Shown here in pieces: positions 1-10,398 of a stretch of DNA of 64,000 nucleotides; position 1 is the stretch's first letter; every line of letters begins with the position of its first letter. Under the pieces are notes generated by a model. That model was not told where the DNA came from. It did no database searches and saw only the letters and a list, made by a program, of their open reading frames with translations. The stretch covers positions 124,001-188,000 of the forward strand of contig NZ_JAXCIL010000002.1 of NCBI RefSeq assembly GCF_034387475.1, read 5' to 3'. Made by a program: the position numbers and the translations under genes. Source of the DNA: Pseudomonas sp. Teo4. Its GTDB lineage: Bacteria; Pseudomonadota; Gammaproteobacteria; Pseudomonadales; Pseudomonadaceae.

Positions 1-2584
1 GGTTTGAGCAACCTTGGGCAATCAGCTCCAATACCGCCAACTCCCGGCTGCTCAGGGCTTCCCCACTGCCAGCGCTGGCCAACGGCAGTTCGGGCAAACG
101 CGCCATCAACTCAGCTTGGGCATAGCCGCCAGCATTCGCCAGCAGCTGTTCACGCAACCACAGAGGGTGCGCCTCGATCAGACGCTGGAAGGGTTGCAAC
201 ACGCCCCCTTGTGCGGCCTTGAGCGCTTTGGGCAACAGTGCCGAGGCTTGTACCTCCTGCCCTTGCTCCAGCAGCAGGGCGATCCACTGGCACAACGCGA
301 ACACCGTGAGCATCATCCCGCCACTGGCCTGGCCTTGCTCGACCAGGTTCGAAAGACGCCGCACCGCGTCTTCGCTGCGTGCCTGGATACGCTCGAGCAG
401 TGCCTGCTGCAGCTCAATGTGCAACGGCAACAAGGGGTGGAACTCCGGAGCGGCTGCCGGTTGTTCGCCGCCATAGGTCTGCCCCAGGCGCAGCAGCCAC
501 GACTCTGCCAGGTCGGTGCGCCCTTGGGCCAACCACAACTCGCATTTCACCAGGGTGATCATGGCCAGGTAGTAGATCGGCGGCACGTCCCAGATGTGCA
601 TCAACCTTTCAGCCTCGGCCAGTTCGGCGAACGCTTCGGCAAACTGGCCTTCACGGCCATCGAGCGAGGCGATGACGCAGTGCCCGATCAGGACGCTGAT
701 ATCGCGACAGGCTCGCGCCTCGCCGAGCCCTGCCCGCAAGCGCGCACGCCCTTGGGCTGGCTGCATGCACGACGCCAGCAGGTAGCCTTCGTACAGCGTC
801 AGCCGCGCCCGAACGGCATACAAACGCTGGGCAGACAGCCCTTGTAGTCGCATCAGTCCCTGGCGAACCTCGTCCAGGGCCCGAAGCACCTCGCCACGGG
901 CATGCAGGACACGAGCACGGTCGTAATAGGCCAATGCCTCGAACAACGGGTTTCCGACCCGCTGGGCCAGCTCAAGCGCTTCGCGGTTCCAGCCCCGAGC
1001 GCGCCAGAAATCGGCATCGGCGACGGCCAGGTTGGAAAGGGTCGAAAGGCAAACCAGACGTTGGCCGTAGCGCTTGCTTGGCAAGCTCTGCAATGCCTCC
1101 CCGCAATAGGCCAACGTGCGCCCACGGTCACCACGGCCACGGGCAATTACGCCGCTCAGAGCCAACCATTGGGCCAGCATGGATTTCTGCGCAGTGGCCG
1201 AAGGTGCCGGCAGGAATCGGCTGAGATAACCCGCCAGTTCCTCAGCGGCATCCAGCTGGCAGGCCAGCCCCAGCGCCCAGCTGTACAAAACGATCAGGCG
1301 TGGCGTGCTGATCAGCAGGCTGTCCGGCAGGTCCATCTTCCAGCGCAGCAACATGCCGACGTTCTGTTCGGCCAGCAGCTGTTCTTCCGACAGGCTCTGC
1401 ACCAAGTCGGCGGCCACATCGAGGTGACCGGCGCGCAGGGCTTGCTCCACCGCTTCATCCAGCAGGCCTTGGGACTGGAACCAGCGGCAGGCGCGCAAAT
1501 GCAGGCGAGCCGGGGGTTCACTGGCCTGGCGACTGCGCAGCAGGTCAGAGAACAGGTGATGGTAGCGGAACCAGTGGCCATGCTCGTCCAGGGGCACCAG
1601 AAACACCTGGTGGGCCTGGAGGAAGCGCAAAATCGTGGCGCTGTCGTGGCGCTCGCGCAAGGCGTCGCACAGCTGGGCGCAAAAACGTTCCTGGCAGGCG
1701 GTGTCGTAAAGGAAGGCTTGTACGTCCGCCGGCAGAATGTCGATGACCTCCTCCAGCAGATAATCGCGGATCAGCCCCTCACCGCCATGCAAGGCCTGGG
1801 GCAAGGCATGTTCATCGCCGGACTCACTGGCCGCCAGTTGCCAGAAGCGCAGCCCCGCCACCCAGCCATCGCTGCGCTGGATCAGGTTATCCAGGGCTTG
1901 GCCACGCAACCCTGTGGGTTGCCGGCCAATCACCGCGAGGGATTCGTCCGGCGTCAATCGCAGCTCTTGCTCATTGAGTTCGACCAGTTGCCGCGACAGG
2001 CGAAGGCGCGCCAGGTGCCAGTCTGGCCGCTGACGGCTGGTGATCAACAGCACCAGCCCATTGGGCAGGTGGTTGAGGAAGAACTGCAGGCAGCGGTCGA
2101 GCACCGGCCCCTGCGCCAGGTGATAGTCATCCAGCACCAGCAGCAACGGGGTATCGGGTTGCAGGTACAACGCCAGTTCGTCGAGCAGGCCGTCGATCCA
2201 TTCCTCGAACGCGAACGGCTGATGGCGCTGACGCATTTTCAACAGCCCCATGGCCTGGCCGCCCAGCGCCGGGCAGAACTGCTGCAGGCCCTCGAGCAGG
2301 CGTTCGAGAAAACGCCCGGGGTCAGCGTCACGCCGGCTCAAGCCGAGCCAGAGGCTGCGCCAGTGGTCAGGCAGTGCCTGGCTGAATTCAATGGCCAGCG
2401 AGCTTTTGCCAAACCCGGCCGGAGCATTGAGCAACAACAAGCGCCCCGCCAGCCCTGCGTGCAAACGCTGGCACAAGCGAGGTCGCGGTACGTGACCATC
2501 CGGCAGCGGTGGCCGGAAGAAACGCCCGTCCAGCAGGCCCAGGGCCTGGCTGGCGAATCCATGCGTACGGGACAAATCTGTCAT
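1..2584 (-). CDS. LuxR-family regulator of MalT/STAND type (C-terminus beyond window)
   Basis: This is a large ATP-dependent transcription activator of the MalT type, read on the reverse strand and open at the window edge; 861 residues are visible. The Walker A motif APAGFGKS lies at residues 54-61 and LLLVLDDYH further on fits Walker B. A helical TPR-like sensor region follows. The last visible residues (SSRELAVLELIAQGCSN) are the beginning of a LuxR helix-turn-helix, so only the DNA-binding end is missing. The chosen ATG starts MTDLSRTHGF. The gene lies upstream of, and in the same direction as, nothing visible; the DUF1329/DUF1302/ligase genes lie behind it, also on the reverse strand, and it may control them. 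That link and the inducer are inference. Confidence 0.85.
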   Translation of the reverse strand, partial: MTDLSRTHGFASQALGLLDGRFFRPPLPDGHVPRPRLCQRLHAGLAGRLLLLNAPAGFGKSSLAIEFSQALPDHWRSLWLGLSRRDADPGRFLERLLEGLQQFCPALGGQAMGLLKMRQRHQPFAFEEWIDGLLDELALYLQPDTPLLLVLDDYHLAQGPVLDRCLQFFLNHLPNGLVLLITSRQRPDWHLARLRLSRQLVELNEQELRLTPDESLAVIGRQPTGLRGQALDNLIQRSDGWVAGLRFWQLAASESGDEHALPQALHGGEGLIRDYLLEEVIDILPADVQAFLYDTACQERFCAQLCDALRERHDSATILRFLQAHQVFLVPLDEHGHWFRYHHLFSDLLRSRQASEPPARLHLRACRWFQSQGLLDEAVEQALRAGHLDVAADLVQSLSEEQLLAEQNVGMLLRWKMDLPDSLLISTPRLIVLYSWALGLACQLDAAEELAGYLSRFLPAPSATAQKSMLAQWLALSGVIARGRGDRGRTLAYCGEALQSLPSKRYGQRLVCLSTLSNLAVADADFWRARGWNREALELAQRVGNPLFEALAYYDRARVLHARGEVLRALDEVRQGLMRLQGLSAQRLYAVRARLTLYEGYLLASCMQPAQGRARLRAGLGEARACRDISVLIGHCVIASLDGREGQFAEAFAELAEAERLMHIWDVPPIYYLAMITLVKCELWLAQGRTDLAESWLLRLGQTYGGEQPAAAPEFHPLLPLHIELQQALLERIQARSEDAVRRLSNLVEQGQASGGMMLTVFALCQWIALLLEQGQEVQASALLPKALKAAQGGVLQPFQRLIEAHPLWLREQLLANAGGYAQAELMARLPELPLASAGSGEALSSRELAVLELIAQGCSN

Positions 2585-2786
2585 GGCCGGCTCGTTCTAG
2601 TGGGAAGACTACGGCAGTACGGATTGTTGCGAGACTAGCGGGTAACTTGGCGCATTTGAAGATGATGGGCGCCATTGGCACAAAAAAGACTACAACAAAA
2701 AGCAACAATGCCGATGGACAGGGCCTGTGGCGGGGGTTTGGCGGGATATTCAGCAGAGTGATTGGCCTGTTCCCGCCAAGAACAGA

Positions 2787-2810
2787 AACGCCCCGGCAAG
2801 CCGGGGCGTT
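2787..2810 (-). terminator. Rho-independent terminator after the DUF1302-DUF1329 operon
   Basis: A perfect 10-base stem (AACGCCCCGG, loop of 4, complementary arm) lies 35 bases past the DUF1329 stop. On the reverse strand it is followed by TTTCTGTT, a modest T-rich tail. Confidence 0.7.
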
Positions 2811-2844
2811 CTGGGAGGTTACAAGGCGTTGATCTGGTTGACGG

Positions 2845-4209
2845 TCAGCGTACCCCCGCCTGGCGCAGCGCTGCTGGCTGGAAATCAGCCTTGCTGGCAC
2901 TGAAGCCGAAGTCGTAGGCGCGTTTTTCTTCGTTCTTCATGCCCAGCGCCAGGTAGCGGCCCGACTGCAGGTCATAGATGGCTTCCAGCGTGTACCACGG
3001 CACCTGCACGTTGTAGTAATCCTGGGAGTGAGCCTCGGACACCCGCCACAGTTGGCCACGACCGTCGTACTGGTCGATCACCGCAGCTTGCCAGGTGTCT
3101 TCGTCGATGTAGAAATCACGCTTGGCGTAGATGTGGCGCTGGCCTGGTTTGAGGGTTGCAACCACATGCCACACCCGACGCAGCTCGTAGCGCGCGAGGT
3201 CCTGGTTGATGTGGCCGGCTTTGAGGATGTCGGCGTACTTGAGTTTCGGGTCGTCGAGCTTGTAGGCGTTGGAGGCGATGAACATCTCCTTCTTGCCTTC
3301 GAGCTTCCAGTCGTAACGGTCCGGTGCGCCGTTGTACATGTCCAGGTTATCCGAGGTACGCAGGCCATCGGCCGCAGTACCCGGGCCGTCGTAGGACACC
3401 TGTGGCGCCTGGCGCACACGACGTTGGCCGGCGTTGTAGATCCAGGCCTTGCGTGGCTCCTTCACCTGATCGAGGGTTTCGTGCACCAGCAGGACCGTGC
3501 CCGCCAGACGCGCCGGCGCCGTCACTTCCTGCTTGAAGTAGAACAGGATGTTGCCGGGGTTGTTCGGGTCGTAGTCCTTCATCTTGTCACGGAAGACGAA
3601 CTGGTCGGCGAAGTACACCAGGCTGTAGGAGCCGTTCTGCTGTGGCGTAGCCTGGGTCACCAAGCGGCTCACGCTGCCCCCGCGGTAGCGGGTGATATGG
3701 TTCCAGACCACCTCCAGGCCACTTTTCGGAATCGGGAAAGGTACCGCGGTCCTGAAGTTGTTCAGACCGTTACCGCCTTCGACCAGGGTAGTCTTGGTGG
3801 CGTTTTCCTTGATGGCGGCAAACACGTCATCCGGCACGGTGGCGCCGCGATGGGTCGGGTAGACCATGATCTTGAAGGTGTCGGGGTAGCGTTTGAACAT
3901 CGCCACCTGGCCAGGGGACAGCTTGTCCTTGTACTGGTCGACGTTCTGCGCGGTGATGGTGAACTTGGGCTTTTCACTGCCGTACGGGTCGGACAGGAAA
4001 CCTTTGGCGTCGACGCTGCCGGCAGTCTTCGACAGCGGTTGCCAGGCGGTGATGGAGCCGTCGGCGTTTCCGGCCTTCTCGGCGCCCATCGGCGTCAGGG
4101 TGCTACCCAGCTTGGCCGCTTCGTCGGCGGAAACCGCAGCCATGACGCTGGTTGCCAGCAGGGACAGGCCCAGCACACCGGCTTTCAGCAGACTTTTGGT
4201 TGTGTTCAT
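2845..4209 (-). CDS. DUF1329 domain protein, exported
   Basis: A 454-residue protein with a clear signal peptide (MNTTKSLLKAGVLGLSLLATSVMAA) followed by a DUF1329 domain, a LolA-like outer-membrane lipoprotein-sorting fold. Genes of this family are usually paired with DUF1302 genes, as here: the start lies 17 bases behind the DUF1302 stop, so the two are one operon. The pair recurs near acyl-CoA ligases and in steroid or other hydrophobic-substrate catabolic loci, which suggests a role in the cell envelope for uptake or export of such substrates. No catalytic residues can be assigned. The family assignment is firm and the role is inferred. Confidence 0.85.
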   Translation of the reverse strand: MNTTKSLLKAGVLGLSLLATSVMAAVSADEAAKLGSTLTPMGAEKAGNADGSITAWQPLSKTAGSVDAKGFLSDPYGSEKPKFTITAQNVDQYKDKLSPGQVAMFKRYPDTFKIMVYPTHRGATVPDDVFAAIKENATKTTLVEGGNGLNNFRTAVPFPIPKSGLEVVWNHITRYRGGSVSRLVTQATPQQNGSYSLVYFADQFVFRDKMKDYDPNNPGNILFYFKQEVTAPARLAGTVLLVHETLDQVKEPRKAWIYNAGQRRVRQAPQVSYDGPGTAADGLRTSDNLDMYNGAPDRYDWKLEGKKEMFIASNAYKLDDPKLKYADILKAGHINQDLARYELRRVWHVVATLKPGQRHIYAKRDFYIDEDTWQAAVIDQYDGRGQLWRVSEAHSQDYYNVQVPWYTLEAIYDLQSGRYLALGMKNEEKRAYDFGFSASKADFQPAALRQAGVR

Positions 4210-4226
4210 TGTCTGTCTCGTCCTGA

Positions 4227-6164
4227 TTAGAAGTTCATGCCGAAGCTGAGGGCGACGAAGTCGCGGTCATCCACGGTGGTGTACTTGCCGTCGAAGAAGT
4301 TGGTGTACGACAGGCTGGCGGTGTAGGTGTTCTGGTACTCGGCGTCCAGGCCCAGGCTGACGGCCTTGCGGCCTTCCTCGAAGTTGCCGCCGGGGCCTGG
4401 CGAGTAACCGTCGACGTCGTGGGACCACGCCACGCTGGGGCGCAGGTTCACGCCAGCGAAGACGTTGTTGTAGTCCCAGATGGCGCGAACGCGATAACCC
4501 CAGGAGTCGGTGGTGGTGAAGCCATCGTTTTCGCAGTAGCGCGACAGGTTGTTCTGTGCACCACCCGCCAGCGTGCTGGCGTTGAGCGTCTGGCAAGTGC
4601 CATTGGGCAGCGGCCCTGGGCCGTACACCGGGTCACGCCCGTAGCGCAGCTTGGAGGTGCTTTCCAGGCCACCGACGTGGGTCCAGCCCACCTCGCCCAC
4701 CATGGTCAGACGCTCCGCCCCCATCACCTGGTCGAAGAAGTGAGTGAAGGTGGTTTGCAGTTGGGTGATTTCCTTGCGGCGATAGCCAGGCTGGTCGGTG
4801 TCGGCCTGCCCCTGCAAGACCGATGCATCGGGGTTGAGCGGCGTCAGGCCCGAATACAGGATATCGGTGGTGTTCAGCTGCACTGGCGCGTTCGGCCGGT
4901 AGCTGATCTCGCCGCTCCACGCCGTGCCGGTGGGCAAGGTGGTAGAGAAGCTCAGGCCATACAGGCGAATGTCCTCGGGATACTCCACGTAGTAGCTGGA
5001 GTTGCCCGCCACATACAGCGGCATCAGCGCCTGGAGCAGTGCCGGGTTGGTCGCGGCGGCAGCTGGAACCCCGGCGGCGATCAAGGCCCCGGCCAGGTTG
5101 CCCGGCTGGTAGAAGCCGGCCGCGGCGCCACGACCGCTGAAGATCGGCGCACGGCTGTGATAGTTCATGAAGTAACCACCGAACTCGGTGTTCAGCGGTT
5201 CGTACATGTAGCGCAGGGCTACGCCGAACTGGCCGCTGTCACGGGCATCACGGTCGGCACCACGCCTTACGATCACACCCTCGTCAGGTGAGCCCCAGGT
5301 TACGCCTTGCCCGGCCAGTGCATTCATGGCCGGCCCGGCGAACGGACCGATCTGTGCGCCAAGGCGGCTCGCCACGGCATCCTGCGTGGCCAGTACTGCC
5401 AGGTTGTTGTTGCAGCCATCGGCGATCACGTCAGGCTGGGAGAAGAACGTACCGCAGTTGTCGACGACGGTCTGGTCCCACTCCAGCTGGTAGAAGCCTT
5501 CCATGGTCAGGTTGTCGGTGACGCTCTGCGACAGGTAGAACATGTTGACCGGAATCAGGCCTTCCTTGATTTCCGCACCTGGACGGCGGAAGGCCGAGAC
5601 ATCGATCGGGTTGATGGCGTTGATGCCGCCGCCGATGAAGGTACTTTCGCCCCAGCTCACCACCTGTTTGCCGAAACGGACGGTGCCGGGCAAGTCACCC
5701 AGGCTGTAGTTGTGATAGATGAACGCGTCGAGGATTTCCCCGCCCGCAGACTTGGCGCCTTCCTTGCGGTTGGAGTCACTGATGTCCTTGAACTCGCGGT
5801 GTTCGTCCTTGAGCTCGAAGTCGTACCAGTACTTGCCGCGCACGAACACACCTGTGTCACCGTACTTCAGTTCGAGGTCGTGGATACCCTTGAAGATCTT
5901 CGAGAAGGTCTCGCCCTTCTTGAAGTTCAGATGCCCGTCGTCGGAGGTCTGCGACAGACCATGGCCACCGTTGTTGACCCCGATGAGGTTCTTGTTGGGG
6001 TTGGCGGTCGACCAGCTGGCGCCAATGGAGAGCGACGAGTCGAACTGGCCTTCGATTTCTCCGATGTTGAAACTGACCGCGAAAGCTGGACTTGCGAGCG
6101 TAGAAGCGAGGCTGACGGCCAGGGGCAGCTTGGCCCGGCGCCAGAACAGGTTTGCAGATTTCAT
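4227..6164 (-). CDS. DUF1302 family outer-membrane-type protein
   Basis: A 646-residue exported protein beginning MKSANLFWRRAKLPLAVSLA with a signal peptide ending near ASPAFA. The body is rich in alternating aromatic and polar segments and ends DFVALSFGMNF, a terminal Phe typical of outer-membrane beta-barrels. This is the DUF1302 family. The reading frame stays open further upstream, but the start at 6164 is preferred because GGAG stands 8 bases before it and the signal peptide begins there. It is first in an operon with the DUF1329 gene. A barrel that passes hydrophobic substrates is a reasonable inference. Confidence 0.85.
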   Translation of the reverse strand: MKSANLFWRRAKLPLAVSLASTLASPAFAVSFNIGEIEGQFDSSLSIGASWSTANPNKNLIGVNNGGHGLSQTSDDGHLNFKKGETFSKIFKGIHDLELKYGDTGVFVRGKYWYDFELKDEHREFKDISDSNRKEGAKSAGGEILDAFIYHNYSLGDLPGTVRFGKQVVSWGESTFIGGGINAINPIDVSAFRRPGAEIKEGLIPVNMFYLSQSVTDNLTMEGFYQLEWDQTVVDNCGTFFSQPDVIADGCNNNLAVLATQDAVASRLGAQIGPFAGPAMNALAGQGVTWGSPDEGVIVRRGADRDARDSGQFGVALRYMYEPLNTEFGGYFMNYHSRAPIFSGRGAAAGFYQPGNLAGALIAAGVPAAAATNPALLQALMPLYVAGNSSYYVEYPEDIRLYGLSFSTTLPTGTAWSGEISYRPNAPVQLNTTDILYSGLTPLNPDASVLQGQADTDQPGYRRKEITQLQTTFTHFFDQVMGAERLTMVGEVGWTHVGGLESTSKLRYGRDPVYGPGPLPNGTCQTLNASTLAGGAQNNLSRYCENDGFTTTDSWGYRVRAIWDYNNVFAGVNLRPSVAWSHDVDGYSPGPGGNFEEGRKAVSLGLDAEYQNTYTASLSYTNFFDGKYTTVDDRDFVALSFGMNF

Positions 6165-6495
6165 CGACGCTACTCCATGTACTTTTTTGTTATGGCAGTG
6201 AGTCCTTTCAGAAACGGCCCGTGCGACCGGTTTGCAGGTGTTTACCTGCGGCGACACGTGTTGCGCATGTCGCCCTCCCCCATTCCTGAAAAATCCCCTG
6301 GCCTCGACTATAGCCAGCAGGCACAGGTGCTTGATCCCTCTAAAGTGTGATTTGCGTTCCGTGCCGCCAACGCGTCCCGCGGTATTGCGCACGACACCCC
6401 GGCAGTGCTGAAGCATGGCGCATTTTCATCGTTTGGCAAGGCTCTACCGCTCTAGCATGCGGGTCGCAACCACAGGGAAGCGACCCGCGAGGGTG
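6165..6495. other. Intergenic region between ligase and DUF1302 genes
   Basis: This 331-base stretch contains the leader of the DUF1302 operon and, near its right end, the hairpin at 6459-6488. I see no gene in it. No clear -35/-10 pair stands out by eye. Confidence 0.5.
6459..6488 (-). terminator. Hairpin after the acyl-CoA ligase gene
   Basis: A perfect 9-base stem (GCGGGTCGC with its complement) and a 12-base loop lie just after the ligase stop. There is no T-run after it, so termination is possible but unproven. Confidence 0.4.
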
Positions 6496-8178
6496 TTACA
6501 GGGTCGACAGGAACGCACTGTTACTGGCTTGCCACTGGACGATGTCCTGGCGAATGCGCTTCTTGTCGAGTTTGCCGACACTGGTCTTGGGAATTTCAGT
6601 AACAACGGCGATCTGGCTTGGAATGGCCCACTTGTTGATGTGCCCTTCCTCGACAAATGGCTTGAGATGCTCCTTGAGGCCTTTGGCGTCGATCGCCTGC
6701 CCATCGCGCACCACCAGCAAGGCAAACGGGCGCTCGCCCCATTGCGGGTCGGCAACCCCCACCACAGCCACTTCGCGCACGGCGGGGTGGCGGCTGATCA
6801 GGTCTTCCAGGTCCAGCGAGGAAATCCATTCGCCGCCGGTCTTGATCACGTCCTTGATGCGGTCGCGGATATCGATGTAACCCATGCCATCAAGGGTCGC
6901 CACATCGCCGGTATGCAGCCAGCCACCCGCCCACAGCTCCTGGCTTTTTTCCGGTTCCTTGAAGTAGCCCATGGTCAGCCATGGCGCACGCAGCACCAAC
7001 TCGCCCTGGGTTTCACCATCGGCGGGGAGGAAGTTGCCATCGCCATCGACGATCGCCGCCTCCACCAACGGTACCGGCACACCGGCCTTGATCCGGTAGG
7101 TGACACGCTCGTCCTCGCTGCCGGCCTGCAACTCGTCGTTCAGGTGCGCAGCAGAGATCAGCGGGCAGGTTTCGGACATGCCGTAGGCAGCCGTGAGCTG
7201 AATGCCACGGGCCAGGGCGGCGTCGTACAGGGAGCGGTTGAGCGCGCTGCCGCCGATGATGATTTTCCAACCACCGAAATCCTGGCCTTGCGACGAAGGG
7301 CAGTTGAGCAGCATCTGCAAAATGGTCGGCACGCAGTGGGAGAAGGTGACCTTTTCCTCGCGCCACAGCTTGACCAGCATGTCCGGCTCGTAGCGCCCCG
7401 GATACACCTGCTTCATGCCAAGCATGGTAGCCGCGTACGGAATGCCCCAGGCATGCACATGGAACATCGGGGTAATGGGCATGTACACATCATTGCTGCC
7501 CAGCAGCCGCACGCTGTCGATGCTGCCGGTGACCGAGGCTTCGGCCAGGGTGTGCAGCACCAGTTGCCGATGGGTGAAGTACACCCCCTTGGGGTTACCG
7601 GTGGTGCCAGTGGTGTAGAAGGTGGTGGCCACCGAATTCTCGTCGAAATCGGGGAAGTCGTAGTGTGGGCTGGCGGCTGCCAGCAACTGTTCATATTCAC
7701 CGACCAGGTTGGGCAAGTCGGCAGTCTTGTCCGGGCCGTCGGTCAGCAGCAGCGTCTTGTCGACCGTGGTCAGCTGCCCCGCAATGGCCTGGTAAAGGCC
7801 AACGAAATCACTGTTGACCAGCACGAAGCGGTCTTCGGCATGGTTCATGGTGTAGAGGATTTGGTCAGGCGACAGTCGCACGTTGATGGTGTGCACCACC
7901 GCACCAATCATCGGAATGGCGAACATGCACTCCAGGTAGCGGTGGCTGTCCCAGTCCATCACCGCGACGGTGTCACCGGCTTTGACCCCTGCGGCAGTCA
8001 GCACATTGGCCAGCCGGGCAATGCGTTCATTGAGCTGTGGATAAGTCAGCCGCAGCTGGTCGCGATAGACGATCTCGCGTGTCTTTTCATAGCGGCTGCC
8101 CGACATCAGCAGGCGTTTGATCAACAACGGGAAGGTGTAGGCGCCCTCGGCGGGCTTGATGATGCGGGTCTGCAACAT
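6496..8178 (-). CDS. AMP-dependent fatty-acid-type acyl-CoA ligase
   Basis: A 560-residue member of the ANL adenylating superfamily that would activate a carboxylic acid with ATP and CoA. The P-loop-like motif YTTGTTGNPKG, the GYFKEPEKS and GGEWISSLDLEDLI segments, and the C-terminal catalytic lysine region TSVGKLDKKRIR are all present, so the enzyme looks complete. The best family match is a medium-chain fatty acid CoA ligase, as at this locus in P. putida. The start MLQTRIIKPAEG is chosen over one 15 codons upstream because AAGGGA precedes it. Same strand as the DUF1302/DUF1329 operon, 331 bases before it, suggesting a shared substrate class. The exact acid is unknown. Confidence 0.88.
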   Translation of the reverse strand: MLQTRIIKPAEGAYTFPLLIKRLLMSGSRYEKTREIVYRDQLRLTYPQLNERIARLANVLTAAGVKAGDTVAVMDWDSHRYLECMFAIPMIGAVVHTINVRLSPDQILYTMNHAEDRFVLVNSDFVGLYQAIAGQLTTVDKTLLLTDGPDKTADLPNLVGEYEQLLAAASPHYDFPDFDENSVATTFYTTGTTGNPKGVYFTHRQLVLHTLAEASVTGSIDSVRLLGSNDVYMPITPMFHVHAWGIPYAATMLGMKQVYPGRYEPDMLVKLWREEKVTFSHCVPTILQMLLNCPSSQGQDFGGWKIIIGGSALNRSLYDAALARGIQLTAAYGMSETCPLISAAHLNDELQAGSEDERVTYRIKAGVPVPLVEAAIVDGDGNFLPADGETQGELVLRAPWLTMGYFKEPEKSQELWAGGWLHTGDVATLDGMGYIDIRDRIKDVIKTGGEWISSLDLEDLISRHPAVREVAVVGVADPQWGERPFALLVVRDGQAIDAKGLKEHLKPFVEEGHINKWAIPSQIAVVTEIPKTSVGKLDKKRIRQDIVQWQASNSAFLSTL

Positions 8179-8336
8179 GGGGATCCCTTTTCTTGAAAGC
8201 GTGTCGGACAACTCTGAAACCAACTCTAGTCGGCCAATGTGAGGGCTAAATCAGCCAAAGGAATGATTTGGCGCAACGCAGGTATGAGTGGCATTGTTCG
8301 GATGTTGACCCTCCTCAACCCCACCGGAGCTTTCTG

Positions 8337-9302
8337 ATGCCCAGCCCGCGTCGCGCCGTGTTTCTCGACCACCTGTCACTGGACCTAGGCGACCTCGACC
8401 TGTCGCCCCTGCAAAGCCAGTTCGACGAATTCCAGCTGTTCGATTCAACCCGTCCGGAGCAGGTCGCAGAGCGCCTGCAGGGCGCCGTCGCGGTCGTCAG
8501 CAACAAGGTGCTGCTCGACGCCGCGACCCTGGCAGCCAACCCACAGCTCAAGCTGATTCTGGTGGCAGCCACCGGCACCAACAACGTCGACCTGGAGGCG
8601 GCACGCGCACAAGGCATCACCGTCTGCAACTGCCAAGGCTATGGCACCCCCTCGGTAGCACAGCACACCCTGGCCCTGCTGCTGGCCCTGGCCACGCGAC
8701 TGTGCGACTACAACCAGGCAGTGGCCAACGGCCAATGGGCCAAGGCCAGCCAGTTCTGCCTGCTGGACTTCCCGATCGTGGAGCTGGAGGGCAAGACCCT
8801 CGGTTTGCTCGGCCACGGTGAGCTGGGCGGGGCAGTGGCGCGCCTGGCCGAAGCCTTCGGCATGCGCGTGCTGAGCGGGCAGATCCCAGGCCGCCCGGCA
8901 CGTGACGACCGCCTGCCGCTGGACGAACTGCTGCCGCAGGTCGATGCCCTGACGCTGCACTGCCCGCTGAACGAGCACACCCGGCACATGATCGGTGCCG
9001 ACCAGTTGGCCCTGCTCAAGCCCGGCGCCCTGGTGGTCAACACCGCCCGTGGCGGCCTGATCGATGAGCAGGCCCTGGCCGACGCCCTGCGCAATGGCCA
9101 CCTGGGCGGCGCGGCCACCGATGTGCTCAGCGTCGAACCACCGGTCGACGGCAACCCGCTGCTGGCCGGCGACATCCCTCGTCTGATCATCACCCCGCAC
9201 AGTGCCTGGGGTGCCGTGGAGTCGCGCCAGCGTATCGTCGGCCAGTTGAGCGAAAACGCCCAGGCCTTCTTCGCCGGCCAGCCTCGTCGCGTGGTCAGCT
9301 GA
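8337..9302 (+). CDS. hprA: D-2-hydroxyacid dehydrogenase (hydroxypyruvate/glycerate type)
   Basis: A 321-residue NAD(P)-dependent D-isomer 2-hydroxyacid dehydrogenase, likely reducing glyoxylate or hydroxypyruvate. The Rossmann segment [14 protein letters not shown], the catalytic Arg in NTARGGLID, the Glu in SVEPP and the His in ITPHSAWG are all in family order. The ATG at 8337 has GGAG 8 bases upstream and gives the usual family length; an in-frame start 23 codons earlier lacks such a site. It is divergent from the acyl-CoA ligase across about 160 bases. Substrate preference cannot be read from sequence, so the symbol is by synteny with P. putida. Confidence 0.85.
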   Translation: MPSPRRAVFLDHLSLDLGDLDLSPLQSQFDEFQLFDSTRPEQVAERLQGAVAVVSNKVLLDAATLAANPQLKLILVAATGTNNVDLEAARAQGITVCNCQGYGTPSVAQHTLALLLALATRLCDYNQAVANGQWAKASQFCLLDFPIVELEGKTLGLLGHGELGGAVARLAEAFGMRVLSGQIPGRPARDDRLPLDELLPQVDALTLHCPLNEHTRHMIGADQLALLKPGALVVNTARGGLIDEQALADALRNGHLGGAATDVLSVEPPVDGNPLLAGDIPRLIITPHSAWGAVESRQRIVGQLSENAQAFFAGQPRRVVS

Positions 9303-9354
9303 GCGCAGCCCCCACCTCTGTTACACTTCGCCCCTTTTTCAGGAGGCGTCGTCC

Positions 9355-10353
9355 ATGGACCCGCGCAGTGAAGTATTGCTCCGCCAGGCGGACCTGTTCC
9401 AGGGTCCGCTGCTGATCGCCGGCGCCCCCGCCGACGGCCTGCTTGGCCAGTTGCCAGGGGCCCATGGCTGGACCTGGCATGCGGGCGACCAGACGATGCT
9501 CGAAAGCCGCTTCCCGGGGCGCAGCCATTACGCTGTCGACGCGCCCCAAGTGGCGTTCGACGCGGCGGTGTTGTTCCTGCCCAAGTCCCGCGAACTGGCG
9601 GCCTACCTGCTCAACGCCCTGGCTTCGCGGCTGCAGGGCCGCGAGCTGTATCTGGTCGGCGAAAAACGCGGCGGCATCGAGGGCGCGGCCAAGCAGCTTC
9701 AAGCCTTTGGCAAGCCACGCAAGCTCGACAGCGCGCGGCATTGCCAGCTGTGGCAGGTGACAGTGGACAATGCCCCTGACGCCAAACCTCTGGAATCCCT
9801 GGCCGAACGCTTCGAGCTGGCTCTGGAAGATGGCCCCTTGCAGGTGGTCAGCCTGCCTGGTGTGTTCAGCCACGGCCGGCTGGATCGAGGCACCGCTCTG
9901 TTGCTCAAGCATCTGGATCAACTGCCGGTTGGCAATGTGCTGGACTTCGGTTGTGGCGCTGGCGTACTGGGGGCCACGGTCAAGCGGCGCTACCCGCAAA
10001 GCCAGGTCACCCTGCTCGACGTGGATGCCTTCGCGGTGGCCGCCAGCCGACTGACCCTGGCAGCCAATGGCCTGGAGGGTGAGGTGATCAGCGGTGATGG
10101 CATCGACGCAGCGCCCCGTGACCTGAGCCTGATCCTGAGCAACCCACCGTTCCACACCGGCGTTCATACCAATTACCAGGCATCAGAAAACCTGCTGAAA
10201 AAGTCGGGTGAACATCTGCGAAAAGGTGGCGAAATTCGCCTTGTCGCCAACAGCTTCCTGCGCTACCAGCCATTGATCGAAAGCGCTCTTGGCCACTGCC
10301 ACACCCTCGCCGAAGCCGACGGGTTCCGAATCTACAAAGCAACACGCGGATAA
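9355..10353 (+). CDS. rsmC: 16S rRNA (guanine-1207-N2)-methyltransferase
   Basis: A 332-residue tandem methyltransferase-fold protein. The C-terminal half carries the SAM motif [13 protein letters not shown] and the N2-guanine signature SNPPFHTG, as in RsmC, which methylates G1207 of 16S rRNA in the 30S subunit. The N-terminal half is the degenerate duplicated domain usual for the family. It lies 52 bases after hprA on the same strand. Length and motifs are normal. Confidence 0.9.
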   Translation: MDPRSEVLLRQADLFQGPLLIAGAPADGLLGQLPGAHGWTWHAGDQTMLESRFPGRSHYAVDAPQVAFDAAVLFLPKSRELAAYLLNALASRLQGRELYLVGEKRGGIEGAAKQLQAFGKPRKLDSARHCQLWQVTVDNAPDAKPLESLAERFELALEDGPLQVVSLPGVFSHGRLDRGTALLLKHLDQLPVGNVLDFGCGAGVLGATVKRRYPQSQVTLLDVDAFAVAASRLTLAANGLEGEVISGDGIDAAPRDLSLILSNPPFHTGVHTNYQASENLLKKSGEHLRKGGEIRLVANSFLRYQPLIESALGHCHTLAEADGFRIYKATRG

Positions 10354-10398
10354 AAACAGGGCTTGCCGAAACCGTTTCGGCTAGGCAGAATCCGCACC

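Noticed and set aside
902..2638. A 578-codon forward frame in the first 2.6 kb
   Set aside because: Antisense to the MalT-like regulator, whose Walker A and LuxR motifs read cleanly on the other strand.
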